Source: Serripes groenlandicus (lineage: Eukaryota; Mollusca; Bivalvia; Cardiida; Cardiidae). From it: a DNA stretch of 64,000 bases. This document shows positions 10,331 through 21,160 of the stretch, piece after piece. The translations under genes and the position numbers were made by a program. The stretch is from assembly GCA_031761405.1 (NCBI GenBank), contig JASEVX010000012.1:25663800-25727799 (forward strand). The letters run 5' to 3'. Below the pieces are notes generated by a model. It saw only the letters and a list, made by a program, of their open reading frames with translations. It was not told the DNA's origin and did no database searches. Position 1 is the first letter of the stretch. The number at the start of each line of letters is the position of its first letter.

Positions 10331-11448
10331 CCATATCCCACATACAACTAATCTGCAGCAGACGACTTTCAAACCATTTAGACCGGAATTTAGCACAACT
10401 CTAAAAACAATAGCAAAATTATGAAAGAGTTTAAAACAAAAGGAACAAGAGGCCCATGAGGGCCAATGCTCTACTGGGATGGTTCTTTGGTCATTTTCAA
10501 TCTAGAGCATGTATGTATGGTTAAAATCAGATAGTAAATGGAGGCTCTATTGTGTTCACAAGCTGTTTTATAGCAATTTTGACAATTTCAAGGGCCATAA
10601 TCCAGTCTTGCATGGGCGGATCTGGCTGGTTTGAGAAAGGAACCAAGCTCTCATCAATTTTTAACTACTATCCTTGTTTGGTGACGATCGGATAGTAAAT
10701 AGAGGCTCTATTGTGTTCACAAGCTGTATTATAGCAATTTTGACAATTTCAAGGACCATAGTCCAGACATGCAAGGGCACATCTGGCTGGTTTTCGAAAG
10801 GAACTGAGCTCTCAGCAATATTTAACTACTATCTAAGTTTGGTGAAGATTAGATAGTAAATGGAGCCTCTATTGTGTTCACAAGCTCTATTATAGCAATT
10901 TTGACAATTTCAAGGGCCATAATGCAATCTTGCATGGGTGGATCTGGCTGGTTTGCTAAATGAACCAAGCTCTCATCAATATTTAACTACTATATAAGTT
11001 TGGTGAAGATTGGATAGTAAACGGAGGCTTTATTGTGTTCACAAGCTGTATTATAGCAATTTTGACAATTTCAAGGGCCATAATCCAGTCATGCAAGGGC
11101 ACATCTGGCTGGTTTTCGAAAGGAACCAAGCTCTCAATCATATTTAACTACTATCTCAGTTTGGTGAAGATCTGATAGTAAATGGAGCCTCTATTGTGTT
11201 CACAAGCTCTATTATAGCAATTTTGACAATATCAAGGGCCATAATCCAGTCTTGCATGGGCGGATCTTGCTGGTTTGCGAAAAGAACTGAGCTCTCATGG
11301 ATATCTAACTACTGTATAAGTGAAGATTGTATCGCGTTCACAAGCAATTGTTTATGGACGCACAGACGACGGACAACACGCCACAGCATAAGCTCTTCTG
11401 GCCTTTGGCAGACGTGTCAAAATGTTTCCATATGTAAAAAAGGGTTAA
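10327..11448 (+). mobile_element. MITE split by a 1-kb Helentron-like element
   Basis: Left arm TTAACCATATCCCACATAC reaches about 10443. The remaining end reads TCAAAATGTTTCCATATG...GGGTTAA at 11448. Confidence 0.72.
10444..11412 (-). mobile_element. Helentron/pearl-like element with 161-bp repeats
   Basis: Begins AACAAGAGGCCCATGAGGGCC, the signature plus hairpin (GGCCC-ATGA-GGGCC). About five units of roughly 161 bp carry ATAGTAAATGGAGGCTCTAT and GGGCCATAATCCAGTC. It ends in GACGGACAACACG-like sequence. No protein coding. Confidence 0.75.
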
Positions 11449-11499
11449 GATTGAAAGGTCCTAATTTGATGGAATCCTCTCTCAAAATGAAGAACATCC

Positions 11500-11690
11500 T
11501 TTCATACTTAAGCGAATCTGCAGCAGACGCTTTTCATCTATGCAAAAAAACTCTATAATAATCAGAGGTTTATTCGGTTACTTGATTAAGTTGAAACATG
11601 GTTATCCATTCATTTATAGAGATTTTTTATTTTTTGACAAAATATGTTTAAAGTCGTCTGCTGCAGAATTGACGTATGACGAAAAGTATA
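11500..11690 (-). repeat. Decayed MITE
   Basis: GAATCTGCAGCAGACGCTTTT at the left and AAAGTCGTCTGCTGCAGAAT at the right; ends and centre degraded. Confidence 0.55.
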
Positions 11691-11814
11691 AACTGATATG
11701 TAAACTGTCTAAAATAATTATACATCTATCTCTATCAAACCCAGACATCTTGTTCTTGAATTTATCTTTTTCCACCTATACAGAGAACTTTGTAACAAAC
11801 AAGAAACTTTGAGT

Positions 11815-12044
11815 TTAACCCTTTCCCTCATACAACAATTCTGCAGCAGACGACTTTGAACATATTTTGTCAAAAAATAGAAAATCTCTATAATTCAATG
11901 AATTACCTATGACTAAACATCGAAAACATAGTGACAAAAGGAGAAATTGCTTGTTTTGAGCAATTTCTTCTTTTGTCACTATGTTTTCAAAAAGCTGTTT
12001 GCTGCAGAGGCGTCAGAAAGCGTCTATATGAGGGAAAGGGTTAA
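11815..12044 (+). mobile_element. TTAA fold-back MITE, full copy
   Basis: Near-consensus. Its right flank (ATTGAAAGCTTTTTCATGC) recurs after the copy ending at 12859, although the left flanks differ. Confidence 0.88.
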
Positions 12045-12344
12045 ATTGAAAGCTTTTTCATGCATAAACGGAAAATAGAGACTTTTGACAGTAGCTCATG
12101 AGTTGCAAAATAAGAATTGTTTTCAACCCTACTCAATAATTGTACTTTCATATATATACATTTTTAATGTTTTCACCTAGATTTGTTTTATGTGGTAAGG
12201 GGTTACATTTATTTATTTTACATCGATTGTGAAACAAAATTTCAGTTTATACAGTCATGTATTAATCAAGTTTGATGATTGCTTCCTACAGACATGAGTT
12301 GCTTGCGTGAAAGAATCTCAAATGCAAAACTCAGTAACCACGGG

Positions 12345-12465
12345 ATTGGAACCAAGAAACTTTTGAAAACATTGTGGGGGGAAAAGATACATGTTTTACT
12401 CAAAATGAAGAATTTTCTTCTTTTCCCTGAGTGTTTTCAAACTGTCCCAAAATCTAAAATGCAAT
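12345..12465 (+). repeat. Decayed MITE centre
   Basis: CTTTTGAAAACATTGTGGG, a weakened hairpin and GAGTGTTTTCAAAC remain. Confidence 0.45.
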
Positions 12466-12627
12466 AGCTTGACTTTCAGTTTTTGATAAATCCTAGAGAA
12501 TTCTCCCTAGAGAAATTAAATAATTGTATGGCTATGCTTGCATTAATAAGCCCAAGATTTCCCAAATACAGCAATTTCTCTTTTTACAAAGGTTTTTCTG
12601 CTGAAGATGTGTTTATGTTGGAGAGAG

Positions 12628-12859
12628 TTAACCCTTTCCCTCATACGACAATTCTGCAGCAGACGACTTTGAACATATTTTGTCAAAAAATAGAAAATCT
12701 CTATAATTGCATGGATAACCTATGACAAAAAGTGGAAAACATTGTGGCAAAAGGACAAATTGCTCGTTTTGAGCAATTTCTTCTTTTGTCACTATGTTTA
12801 CAAGAAGCTGTCTGCTGCAGAGGCGTCAGAAAGTGTCTATATGAGAGAGAAAGGGTTAA
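12628..12859 (+). mobile_element. TTAA fold-back MITE, full copy
   Basis: Near-consensus; shares about 40 bp of right flank with the 11815 copy. Confidence 0.88.
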
Positions 12860-12939
12860 ATTGAAAGCTTTTTTAATGCATAAACGGAAAAATAGAAACT
12901 ATTATTGTAAATACAATTTTCACATATAATACAAATTGT

Positions 12940-13450
12940 TTTATTTGGAGTTTTATGCGGAGGTTTTCAACAATATTTCAGTTATATTATGGCAACAGCA
13001 CACCTAATTTTTGATTGCTTGAATGGGGTTAAACGCCGTTTTTAATTTCTCAGTTATATCACGGCGGCCAGTTCACCTACTCATGTATTTCCTGGTTTTC
13101 TCACACCAGTACTCCACACAACAATCTTCCCAAGCAACTGGCTGCTTTTCCACATAGACTTAGCCCATTGGTGGAAGACGAATGACGCATGTCGCATTGA
13201 CTTTTGTCAATCGTCGGAAAGAAAGTTGGCCGAGCTGGGATTCAAACTCACAACCCCTGGATTGACAGCCCGCGTCGCTACCGACTGAGCTACTGGGGCT
13301 CGCAACAGCACACCTAAACATTGATCCCTGGATGACCAATACTCAGCTATGAAAAGTGACTTGCCCAAGGGTACTGCACCATGACCACGTGAAGCAGGGA
13401 TTTACACTAGGGACACCTGGTCTCAACTCCCCCACTCTCACCACTAGGCC
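12940..13450 (-). mobile_element. Old type B SINE carrying a younger SINE
   Basis: TTTTATGCGGAGGTTTTCAA and the distal GACTTGCCCAAGGGTACTGC block belong to one decayed type B SINE interrupted in the middle. Confidence 0.7.
13008..13305 (-). mobile_element. Type A SINE inserted in a SINE
   Basis: Full type A body with tRNA-like head (minus: TAGCTCAGTCGGTAGCGACG). The 15-bp CAACAGCACACCTAA on both sides is the target-site duplication. Confidence 0.85.
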
Positions 13451-13539
13451 ATGTGGCAATAACTTCCCACATCATAGAAGAAAGAATGGTGGAATCTGTT
13501 ACATATATCCATAATAATATATCAACAGCAAACACTGAT

Positions 13540-13769
13540 TTAACCCTTTCCCTCCCATAGACCCTTTCTAACGCCTCTGCAGCAGACGGCTTTTTGAAAA
13601 CATAGTGACAAAAGAAGAAATAGCACAAAACGTGCAATTTCTCCTTTTGCCACAATGTTTTCCACTTTTTATCATAGGTTATCCATTCAATTATGGAGAT
13701 TTTCTATGTTTTGACAAAATACATTCAAAGTCGTCTGCAGCAGAATTGTCGTATGAGGGAAAGGGTTAA
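13540..13769 (-). mobile_element. TTAA fold-back MITE, full copy
   Basis: Very similar to the copy at 40-269, including the GCACAAAACGTGC centre, which suggests one subfamily. Confidence 0.88.
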
Positions 13770-14100
13770 AACACTACAGAAAAAGAACAAAATGCTCAAA
13801 GGGAACACTTTCTCCTTTCATCAAAAGGTTTTCAAAACTCAGTAATATATTTTCAGTTTCCTAGATGTATCAAATAGTTTTTTTCCCCCATGTAATATCA
13901 AGTAAACAGCAGACAGGAACAGTTCATTAAATTAATTTCTAAGGCTGTCTGTATATTTCAGTTGAAAATGATTTGTCTGACAAAAGCAGAATGGAAAATT
14001 TAAGGGAAGAAACTCATGAAATATAATCATAGAAGTTAAACAGTTACTGCCCTTGATGTAGGCACACATCTGTACAGAACATTTCTTAGAAAGACATTAT
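13770..14100. other. Intron, no feature recognised
   Basis: AT-rich with a faint MITE centre near 13790 (AAAAGAACAAAATGCTC). Nothing else seen. Confidence 0.35.
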
Positions 14101-14237
14101 ATGCCAAACAAGTCTGTAGAGCTGAAAACAATTGTTTGAAAGGCGTTTTATGACTCACTAGTCTGTAGAACAACTGATTGAAAGGTGTTTTATGATAAAC
14201 AAATTTGTAGAAAAAGTGTTTGAAAGGCGTTTTATGT
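14101..14237 (+). repeat. Small tandem repeat, three degenerate units
   Basis: GTCTGTAGA...TTGAAAGGCGTTTTATG occurs three times with lengths near 45-60 bp. Confidence 0.6.
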
Positions 14238-14582
14238 AACTTTCAACAGTATTTCAGCTATTCTATAGCATTTTATTGGAGAATTAGCAGTTCTACCAGT
14301 ATTTATATCCTGACACCTATTCACTAGTACAACAAACCTGTGTTTCAAATTATATATTATTAGATCGGATACAAGCATTGTCATGTGATAAAAACCTTAT
14401 CTATACCCATACATGTATAATTCTGTATTCTGTAAATTCAACAAATCGGACTTATTATCATCGTCTGACATTGTGTAGTAAACAAATACATTCACACAGA
14501 TTCGTCCGCGTGTGAACAGGTACGATGACACCAAATAGTTCCATTATTTCATCATCAATTATCATAAAATAAAAAGAAAATG

Positions 14583-14702
14583 TGTTTGTTTTGAGTGGAT
14601 ATGGAATATATCACAACTCAAAGTGATACAATTTTAACATTTTCAATCAGGCTATGCGCTTCTCAATGAGATATATTCCATATACACTCAAAACAAACAA
14701 AT
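14583..14702. repeat. Short fold-back repeat with 30-bp arms
   Basis: TTTGTTTTGAGTGGATATGG at the left is matched in inverse by CCATATACACTCAAAACAAA at the right, with about 57 bp between the arms. Looks like a small MITE unrelated to the TTAA family. Confidence 0.7.
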
Positions 14703-15116
14703 ATCCTCTATACAGTGATGCCATCCCTTTGATCTGGTTCTGTTTGCAAAAGGTCACTTGTCAATTCTAATCAGTTAAGTACCTAATGAAAGTACACTAA
14801 CTTTTGAGACAAAACAGTCACTAATTAATTACTTAACTTTGGCCTGAAATATTGTCTGCTGTGAAATCATCCCAGAAAAATGATGTCAATACTGAATATG
14901 TGTATCAATATTTTATACAGATTTAATAAAATTATGGGAAAAGGAGAATTTGTTAATTTTGAGACATTTCTCCCTTTCATACAATATCTTAAAAAGTCAT
15001 ATATACAACAAGGTCATAGAACATTTTTAGTATTGGGGGGGAAAAGGGGTAAGTCCAATCTCAATTACATTTCACCAATCCCTAACTAACTGTCCATATC
15101 TATCCATCAATGTCAT
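14703..15116. other. Intron, no feature recognised
   Basis: A faint MITE centre near 14938 (GGGAAAAGGAGAATTTGTTA) and GGGGAAAAGGGGTAAG near 15040 hint at an eroded copy. Confidence 0.35.
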
Positions 15117-15322
15117 TAATTAGCCCTTCCCAACCTGCAGATGCATATTGGCACATCTGCAGCAAACAACTATTGAAAACATTGTACCAAAACCTAAGGA
15201 GAAATTGCTCGCAATATCACAATGTTTTAAATTCAAGCCCATTTAAAAAGATTTTCCATATTTTTGTCTTCATAGTTTCAAAGTGGTCTGCTGCAGATTT
15301 GTTGTATGTGTGAAAGGGTTAA
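15117..15322 (-). mobile_element. TTAA fold-back MITE, old copy
   Basis: Left end TTAGCCCTTCCCAACC, right end GTGAAAGGGTTAA. Arms intact, hairpin eroded. Confidence 0.72.
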
Positions 15323-15344
15323 CATTTCTGACATCACTTAATAT

Positions 15345-15574
15345 TTAACCCTTTCCCTCATACGACAATTCTGCAGCAGACGACTTTGAACATATTTGGT
15401 CATAACATAGAAAATCTCCATAACTGAATGGATAACCTATGACTAAAAGTGGAAAACATTGTGGCAAAAGGAGAAATTGCACGTTTTGTGCAATTTCTTC
15501 TTTTGTCACTATGTTTTCAAATAGCCGTCTGCTGCAGAGGCGTCAGAAAGCGTTTATATGAGGGAAAGGGTTAA
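15345..15574 (+). mobile_element. TTAA fold-back MITE, full copy
   Basis: Young-looking copy with the GCACG-TTTT-GTGC centre. Confidence 0.88.
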
Positions 15575-15689
15575 TACAGTTAATGACCTTGTTTTTTTTA
15601 TAAATTTGCTAATTCTATGTCTAATATAAGCTAGCCTAGTAAACAACAGGAAAGAGTAGAGAAGATAGAGAAAATCAAGCAGTTTCAGA

Positions 15690-15858
15690 AAAGAGCAATT
15701 GTTCCTTTGCCACAATATTTTCAACTCTGTTCAATAGTTATACTTTCATTTATACAGATTTTTCAAATGTTTGTCTAGATGTTTTCAAAGCCATCTTCTT
15801 CAGATTGTTTGTATACATGTATGTGGGAAAGTGTTCAACAGAAGTAAAAACATTGTGG
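15690..15858 (-). repeat. MITE remnant, interrupted
   Basis: The right half is well kept (CCACAATATTTTCAACTCTG through GTGGGAAAGTGTTCAAC). AAAAACATTGTGG then abuts the next element. Confidence 0.55.
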
Positions 15859-16060
15859 AACAAGATGTGTTTGTGAAACACTGATGCCCCCCAATGGCAA
15901 CATCTTGGTCAAAGGTCAAGGTCGCCAGGTCAAAAATGTTGGTACTGACAGAAAGGTCATGTCACAAGGAATACACATGTGAAATATGGTAGCCGTACCT
16001 GTTATGGTTGAAAAGTAGTGGAAAAAGGGTCAAGTTTTGATTGAATGGTCGTGGAATATA
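15859..16060 (-). mobile_element. Helentron-like element, one unit, truncated
   Basis: AACAAGATGTGTTTGTGAAA with hairpin (GTGTTT-GTG-AAACAC) and TGATGCCCCCCAATGG, then one GGTCAAAGGTCAAGGTCG unit. The distal end is missing. Confidence 0.7.
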
Positions 16061-16138
16061 AGCCCTCGTGCAATTGCATGATAAACAGAAAGATTGAGTG
16101 AGGGACAGAAATTGTGGTAACCGTTATCCTTCCCCTTT

Positions 16139-16345
16139 GTTGTTTGGTGTTTTATGCCACTTTCAACAATTATTCAGTTATACCATGGCATTAATATGGA
16201 TAAGTAACCAGTACTATTGGTCCATTTATCCTGTAACAAGCCAGTCAGTCGTAATGCTAACCCCCCAACCCTGAGAACTAAGAAGAGCAGCCATTCTTAA
16301 AGTCTTCGGTATGACTCAAACCCATGACCTCCCGCACCCGAAGCT
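16139..16345 (-). mobile_element. Type C SINE
   Basis: Tail TTGGTGTTTTATGCCACTTT, body CCAGTACTATTGGTCCATTT, head region with AAGTCTTCGGTATGACTC and CCCATGACCTCCCGCACCC. The head is cut before its A box. It lies just past the signature exon's donor. Confidence 0.75.
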
Positions 16346-16397
16346 TCCCCTTTTATGCATATGTAAATAAATTTAACAAGACCTCCAATTCTCTTAC

Positions 16398-16530
16398 CTT
16401 TCATTAGGGCGACGGGGAAGACTTCCATGCGTTCAACTCTCTTTTCGAGTTCGTATTCCGCGGAGGCCGCTACTGGGTCCACATCCTCGTTCCTGCGATC
16501 GTAATCGTCTGTGGAATACGTCATAAACAC
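16398..16530 (-). CDS. PPP1R9A: Neurabin signature exon before the PDZ domain
   Basis: The acceptor is TATACAG|GTG and the donor AAAG|GTAAGAG (phase 1). It encodes [18 protein letters not shown] followed by [18 protein letters not shown] and VFPVALMK. This block is almost invariant in neurabins and spinophilins and is the strongest identification in the window. In the known spinophilin-PP1 complex this stretch, just after the R-I-x-F motif, wraps the phosphatase and steers substrate choice. A type C SINE lies about 55 bp beyond the donor. Confidence 0.97.
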
Positions 16531-16592
16531 CTGTATACAAATATTAAATTTATAGTAAATCTGTTTTCAACATTTTTGTTTTAAAATATCTG

Positions 16593-17694
16593 TTAACCCT
16601 TTCCCACATACAGCTAATCTGCAGCAGACGACTTTGAACATATTTTGTCAACAAATAAAAAATCTCTATAATTGAATGGATAACCTATGACTAAAAGTGG
16701 AAAACATTGTGGAACAAGATGTGTTTGTGAAACACTGATGCCCCCCAATGGCAACATCTAGGTCAAAGGTCAAGGTCGCAAGGTGAAAATTTTGGTAGTG
16801 ACAGAAAGGTCATGTCACAAGGTATACACATGTGAAATATGGTAGCCGTACCTGTTATGGTTCAAAAGAAGTCGTCAAGGTTAAAGTTTTTATCGAGAAT
16901 GGCAACATCTAGGTCAAAGGTCAAGGTGAAATATTTTGGTACTGACAGAAAGGTCATGTCACAAGGAATACACATGTGAAATATGGTAGCCGTATCTGTT
17001 ATGGTTCAAAAGTAATGGCCAAGGTTAAAAGTTTGTTTCGAGAATGGCAACATTTAGGTCAAAGGTCAAGGTCGCAAGGTCAAAAATGTTGGTACTAACA
17101 GAAAGGTCATGTCACAAGGAATACACATGTGAAATATGGTAGCCGTACCTGTTATGGTTCAAAAGTAATGGCCAAGGTTAAAGATTTTTTCGAGAATGGC
17201 AACATCTAGGTCAAAGGTCAAGGTCGCAAGGTCAAACATTTTGGTACTGACAGAAAGGTAATGTCACAAGGAATACACATGTGATATATGGTAGCCGTAC
17301 CTGTTATGGTTCAAAAGTAGTGGTCAAGGTTAAAGTTTTTTTCGTGCAGACAGGCCAAAAACTACATCTAGGTCAAAGGTCAAGGTCGCAAGGTCAAAAA
17401 TGTTGGTACTGACAGAAAGGTTATGTCACAAGGAATACACATGTGAAATATGGTAGCCGTACCTGTTATGGTTCAAAAGTAGTGGTCAATGTTAAAGTTT
17501 TTTTTGTGCAGACAGACAGACAGACAGACAGACAGACAGGCCAAAAACTATATGCCCCCCGAATCGGAGATTCCGGGGGGGCATAAAAAGGAGAAATTGC
17601 TTGTTTTGAGCAATTTCTTCTTTTGTCAATATGTTTTCAAAAAGTCATCTGCTGCAGAGGCATCAGAAAGCATCTATATGAGGGAAAGGCTTAA
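16593..17694 (+). mobile_element. TTAA MITE split by a Helentron-like element
   Basis: The left arm runs to AAAACATTGTGG at 16712 and the centre and right arm resume at 17586 (AAAAGGAGAAATTGCTTG), ending GGCTTAA. Confidence 0.9.
16713..17585 (-). mobile_element. Helentron/pearl-like element with 152-bp repeats
   Basis: The left end has AACAAGA, a hairpin and TGATGCCCCCC; the right end is the matching GGGGGGCATA. On minus this is a Helentron layout: terminal repeat at the 5' end, subterminal repeat, hairpin, then TCTTGTT at the 3' end. About five units carry CTAGGTCAAAGGTCAAGGTC; a GACA microsatellite lies near 17510. Confidence 0.85.
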
Positions 17695-17711
17695 ATTAGT
17701 TCACTTTCATT

Positions 17712-17934
17712 CATCCCTTTTCCTCATGTAGATGCATTCCGACTCGTCCCCATCCAACAACTTTTGAAAACATTGTGACAAATGCGGGAAATTGCTCATT
17801 ATGAGTGATTTTCATTTTGCCAGAATGTTTTCAACTGTATTTAACAATTTTCATTCATAGAGATTTTTCTTGTTTTTGCTTAAATGCATTCAAATTCGTC
17901 TGCTGCAGAATAGTCATATATGGGCAAGGGTTGA
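17712..17934 (-). mobile_element. TTAA-type MITE, decayed ends
   Basis: ATCCCTTTTCCTCATGTAG to GGGCAAGGGTTGAA; arms and hairpin recognisable. Confidence 0.65.
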
Positions 17935-18132
17935 AATTGTCCATAATTTTGCCAAAATGTTTTTGAAGTCAACTGCTGCAGAATGATTTTAAGACTGTAT
18001 ATTAAGATCACTATGTAAGTTTGCTCATTTTTGTCAGAATCTTTCAATTAGCCAGTGCTAGTATTATGACCAGTGAAGATATTGGTCAGAATGTAATATT
18101 GTAATGATTGAATAGAGTTAAAAATAATGTGG

Positions 18133-18291
18133 TTAACCCTTTCCCACCTGCGACGCATTTTGACGCAATAGCAGCAGACGACTTTTGAAAACATTGTGTG
18201 GCCAAAGGTGAAATTGCCCATGATGAGCAACTTTTTCTAAAGTCGTCTGCTGCAGAGGCGTCTAAAAGCGTATGTATGTGTAGAAAGGTCA
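18133..18291 (-). mobile_element. MITE with internal deletion
   Basis: TTAACCCTTTCCCACCTGCG to TGTAGAAAGGTCAA, lacking about 70 bp of one arm. Confidence 0.72.
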
Positions 18292-18304
18292 ACTCTTTCA
18301 TAAC

Positions 18305-18441
18305 TTTCCCACATGCAGACACCCTTTGACGTATCTTCAGCAGACAACATTTGCCACTTTGTTTTCAACTTCGTTAAATACTTCTTAAAAAAGTCTGTTG
18401 CAGACAGGTTTAAAGCGTTTCTGCATGTGGCCAAGGGTTAA
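18305..18441 (-). mobile_element. MITE, short deleted copy
   Basis: CTTTCCCACATGCAGACACC to CATGTGGCCAAGGGTTAA; most of the centre is missing. Confidence 0.65.
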
Positions 18442-18722
18442 GCATTGTGTTTTTAAAACTATTGCAAAGTTTGTTATTATTTTGTCCTTTAACAAACACT
18501 TGTCACAACATATAAATAGCCATCAAAGTTTCAGCATAGATGAAAGTAATGCATCAAATTCAATCATCTCATACTCATATCAAACAATGTCTTTGTGTTT
18601 TCATAAACTTTAAAACATTTAACAATGTGTCAACGTGGACTTTTGTTTCATCATCCATTTGGTGACAGAGCAGAACACTATGAATGTATTATTACACTCA
18701 TTATTTGACATGAAAGAGAGGC
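18442..18722. other. Intron, no feature recognised
   Basis: Unique-looking AT-rich sequence between MITEs. Confidence 0.4.
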
Positions 18723-18940
18723 TTAACCCTTTCCCACATACAATAAATCTGCAGCAGATGACTTTAAAATTATCAGAAAGTAGAATATCACTATAAATGA
18801 TAGTATGATTATAATAAACTGGAGTTGAAATCATTGTGGCAAATTGGAGAAATTGCTCATCATGAGCAATTTCTCCTTTTGCCACAATAAATTCATAAAG
18901 TCGTCTGCAACAGGTGTCAGAAAGCGTCTTGCAGATGTAT
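18723..18940 (+). mobile_element. TTAA MITE, right end fused to another fragment
   Basis: The left end and a long central hairpin (GCTCATCATGAGC) are intact; after CAGAAAGCGTC it runs into part of another copy (CAGCAGCAGACAACTTTTG) instead of closing. Confidence 0.7.
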
Positions 18941-18991
18941 TTTGACCAATCAGCAGCAGACAACTTTTGAAAACCTTGTCATGAAGAGGCG

Positions 18992-19202
18992 TTAACGCTT
19001 TCCCTCATACAACAATTCTGCAGCAGAATGTCAAAAATGGAAAATCTCTTTAATTGAATGGATAACCTATGACTAAAAGTGGAAAACATTGTGGCAAAAG
19101 GAGAAATTGCTTGTTCTGAGCAATTTCTTCTTTTGTCACTATGTTTTCAAAAAGCCGTCTGCTGCAGAGGCATCAGAAAGCATCAATATTGGGGTAAAAG
19201 GG
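18992..19202 (+). mobile_element. TTAA MITE abutting the PP1-docking exon
   Basis: TTAACGCTTTCCCTCATAC to GGGGTAAAAGGGATTA. The left arm has a 27-bp deletion. Its end lies within 17 bp of the exon's donor. Confidence 0.8.
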
Positions 19203-19218
19203 ATTACAGACATCTTAC

Positions 19219-19379
19219 CCTGATGGGATCTCGACTAAACCTGATCTTGCGTTCTTTTTTTACCAATTCGTAATCGTCAAATTCATCGCTCTCACTATCT
19301 GTGGAAGATAGACCAGCTATCACCACATTCTCATCATCATATTCTTCTTCCTCTTCATCTTCTTCCTCCAAATCTTCAC
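19219..19379 (-). CDS. PPP1R9A: Neurabin exon with acidic tract and PP1-docking motif
   Basis: The acceptor is AATACAG|GT and the donor AGG|GTAAGATG. The first half is strongly acidic (EDLEEEDEEEEEYDDE). The exon ends with RKIRFSRDPIR, containing KIRF, the R/K-V/I-x-F motif that docks the PP1 catalytic subunit. In vertebrate neurabin the same place reads RKIKFS. The next exon continues in phase 0 to give IRVFMTYS, as in the family. This segment makes the protein a PP1 targeting subunit. A MITE ends 16 bp past the donor on the intron side. Confidence 0.95.
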
Positions 19380-19512
19380 CTGTATTAAAACAATGTGTAT
19401 ACTGATGATTAAAAATTGAGATTTTTCCAGAAGTATAATTATATTGATGATGAGTGAGCTTTTCCCCAGATCATTCTATATTTGAGCAGACTGCCCCCAG
19501 GAAAACTAGCCT

Positions 19513-19746
19513 TAACCCTTTCCCTCACATAATTATTACAGATCTGCAGCAGACGATTTTGAAAATATCTAGGCAAAACTATAAAACATCTCTATAAATG
19601 AAATCATAATCATTGAATATAGTTGAAAACATTGTGTCAAAAGGAAAAAATGCTCGTTTTGAGCAATTTCTCCTTTTGTCACAGTGTTTTCAAAAGTCGG
19701 CTGCTGCAGAGGCGTCAGTAAACGTCTACATGTGGGAAAGGGTTAA
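19513..19746 (+). mobile_element. TTAA fold-back MITE, full copy
   Basis: Its left flank (TTTGAGCAGACTGCCCCCAG and on) is nearly repeated to the left of the 20363 copy. Confidence 0.86.
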
Positions 19747-19922
19747 TCGACAAGTACATACCAATACATCTTAATGTCCAATTCTAAAGAATCAATATAA
19801 TATTGGGATGATTCTAATAAGACTGAGCAGATAAGCAGACTGATCTTTACATACATATAAATGCTAACTTGTACTTTTTCTCATTCACTTGCTAATATCT
19901 TTGCTTGAAGGACGGAATCAGG

Positions 19923-20059
19923 TTAACCCTTTCCCAAATACAGACGCATTCTGATGCCTCTGCAGCATATAACTTTTGAAAACATTGTGGCAAAAGGAGA
20001 AATTGCTCAAAAAGAGCAATTTCTTCTTTTGCCACAATATTTTCAACTCTATTATATGA
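19923..20059 (-). mobile_element. MITE, right part replaced by another MITE
   Basis: Runs from TTAACCCTTTCCCAAATAC through its hairpin and stops where the next TTAA copy begins. Confidence 0.75.
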
Positions 20060-20281
20060 TTAACCCTTTCCCTCATACGACAATTCTGCAGCAGACGACT
20101 TTGAACATATTTTGTCAAAAATAGAAAATCTCTATAATTGAATGGATAACCTATGACTAAAAGAGGAAAACATTGTGTCTAAAGGAGAAAAAACGAGCAA
20201 TTTCTTCTTTTGTCACTATGTTTTCAAAAAAGCTGTCTACTGCAGAGGCGTCAAAAAGCGTCTATATGAGGGAAAAGGTCA
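20060..20281 (+). mobile_element. TTAA fold-back MITE
   Basis: Left TTAA intact; right end GGGAAAAGGTCAA. The central hairpin has lost several bases. Confidence 0.82.
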
Positions 20282-20362
20282 ATATGGTCAAGTAATACTG
20301 ATGCCGGGTGAACTTTTGCCAGATAATGTTATATTTGAGCAGTGCCCCAAGAAAACTAACCT

Positions 20363-20596
20363 TAACCCTTTCCTACATACAGATGCTTTTTGACGCCTCT
20401 ACAGCAGACAACTTAAGAAAACATCGAGGCGAATGGGCGAAATTACGCATAAGGAGCATTTTCTCCTTTTGCCACAATGGTTTCAACTCTGTTCAATAAT
20501 TATACTTTCATTTAAATAAAGTTTCCTTATATCTTTTTGCCTATAAGTTTTCGAAGTCATCTGCTGCAGATCTTTTCGTATGTAGGAAAAGGTTAA
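20363..20596 (-). mobile_element. TTAA fold-back MITE, full copy
   Basis: Older subfamily with CCCTTTCCTACATAC ends. Confidence 0.82.
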
Positions 20597-20759
20597 ATCA
20601 GGCCCCTTGAAAACGATAACAAAAATCTGCAAGAATGATGATCTATCTACAAGCCAGAATATATATATATATATACACTGATGCACCAGATATAAAAGCA
20701 TTCACACGGAGAAGAAGATAATATCCTTACTGCATACCACTAATTAAAACCAAACACAT

Positions 20760-21023
20760 GAAAATGCAGTTTCAGGCATTTTTACACTGGTATGTTTATG
20801 TATTTAAGCAACTCTGCAGCAGACGACTTTCAAAACATCCAGGCAGACATATGGAAAAGCTCTATAAAAATCAATGGGGGTATAATTATTGAATAGAGTT
20901 GAAAATGCAGCTTCAGACATCTTCACACTGGTATATGCATTTAAATCAGCAGCAGCCGACTTTGAAAAAACCCCAAGGCCAACTCTATAAAATCGATGGC
21001 TGTATAATTATTGAATAGAGGTG
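20760..21023 (+). repeat. Two-unit tandem duplication of a MITE left half with flank
   Basis: AAAATGCAGTTTCAGGCAT and AAAATGCAGCTTCAGACAT each start about 130-bp units holding a CAGCAGACGACTTTC-type arm and ATAATTATTGAATAGAG. Confidence 0.7.
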
Positions 21024-21160
21024 AAAATTCTTCCACATACAGCCAATTTGTAGCAGAGTTAAAACCATAATGAGCAATTTCTCTTTTACCCACAATGTTT
21101 TCAAAAGCAGTCTGCTGCACATGCATCCAAATGTGTCTGTGAGAGGGAAACGGATAATTA
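21024..21160 (+). repeat. Deleted MITE
   Basis: TCTTCCACATACAGCCAAT to GAGAGGGAAACGGATAA. Confidence 0.55.
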
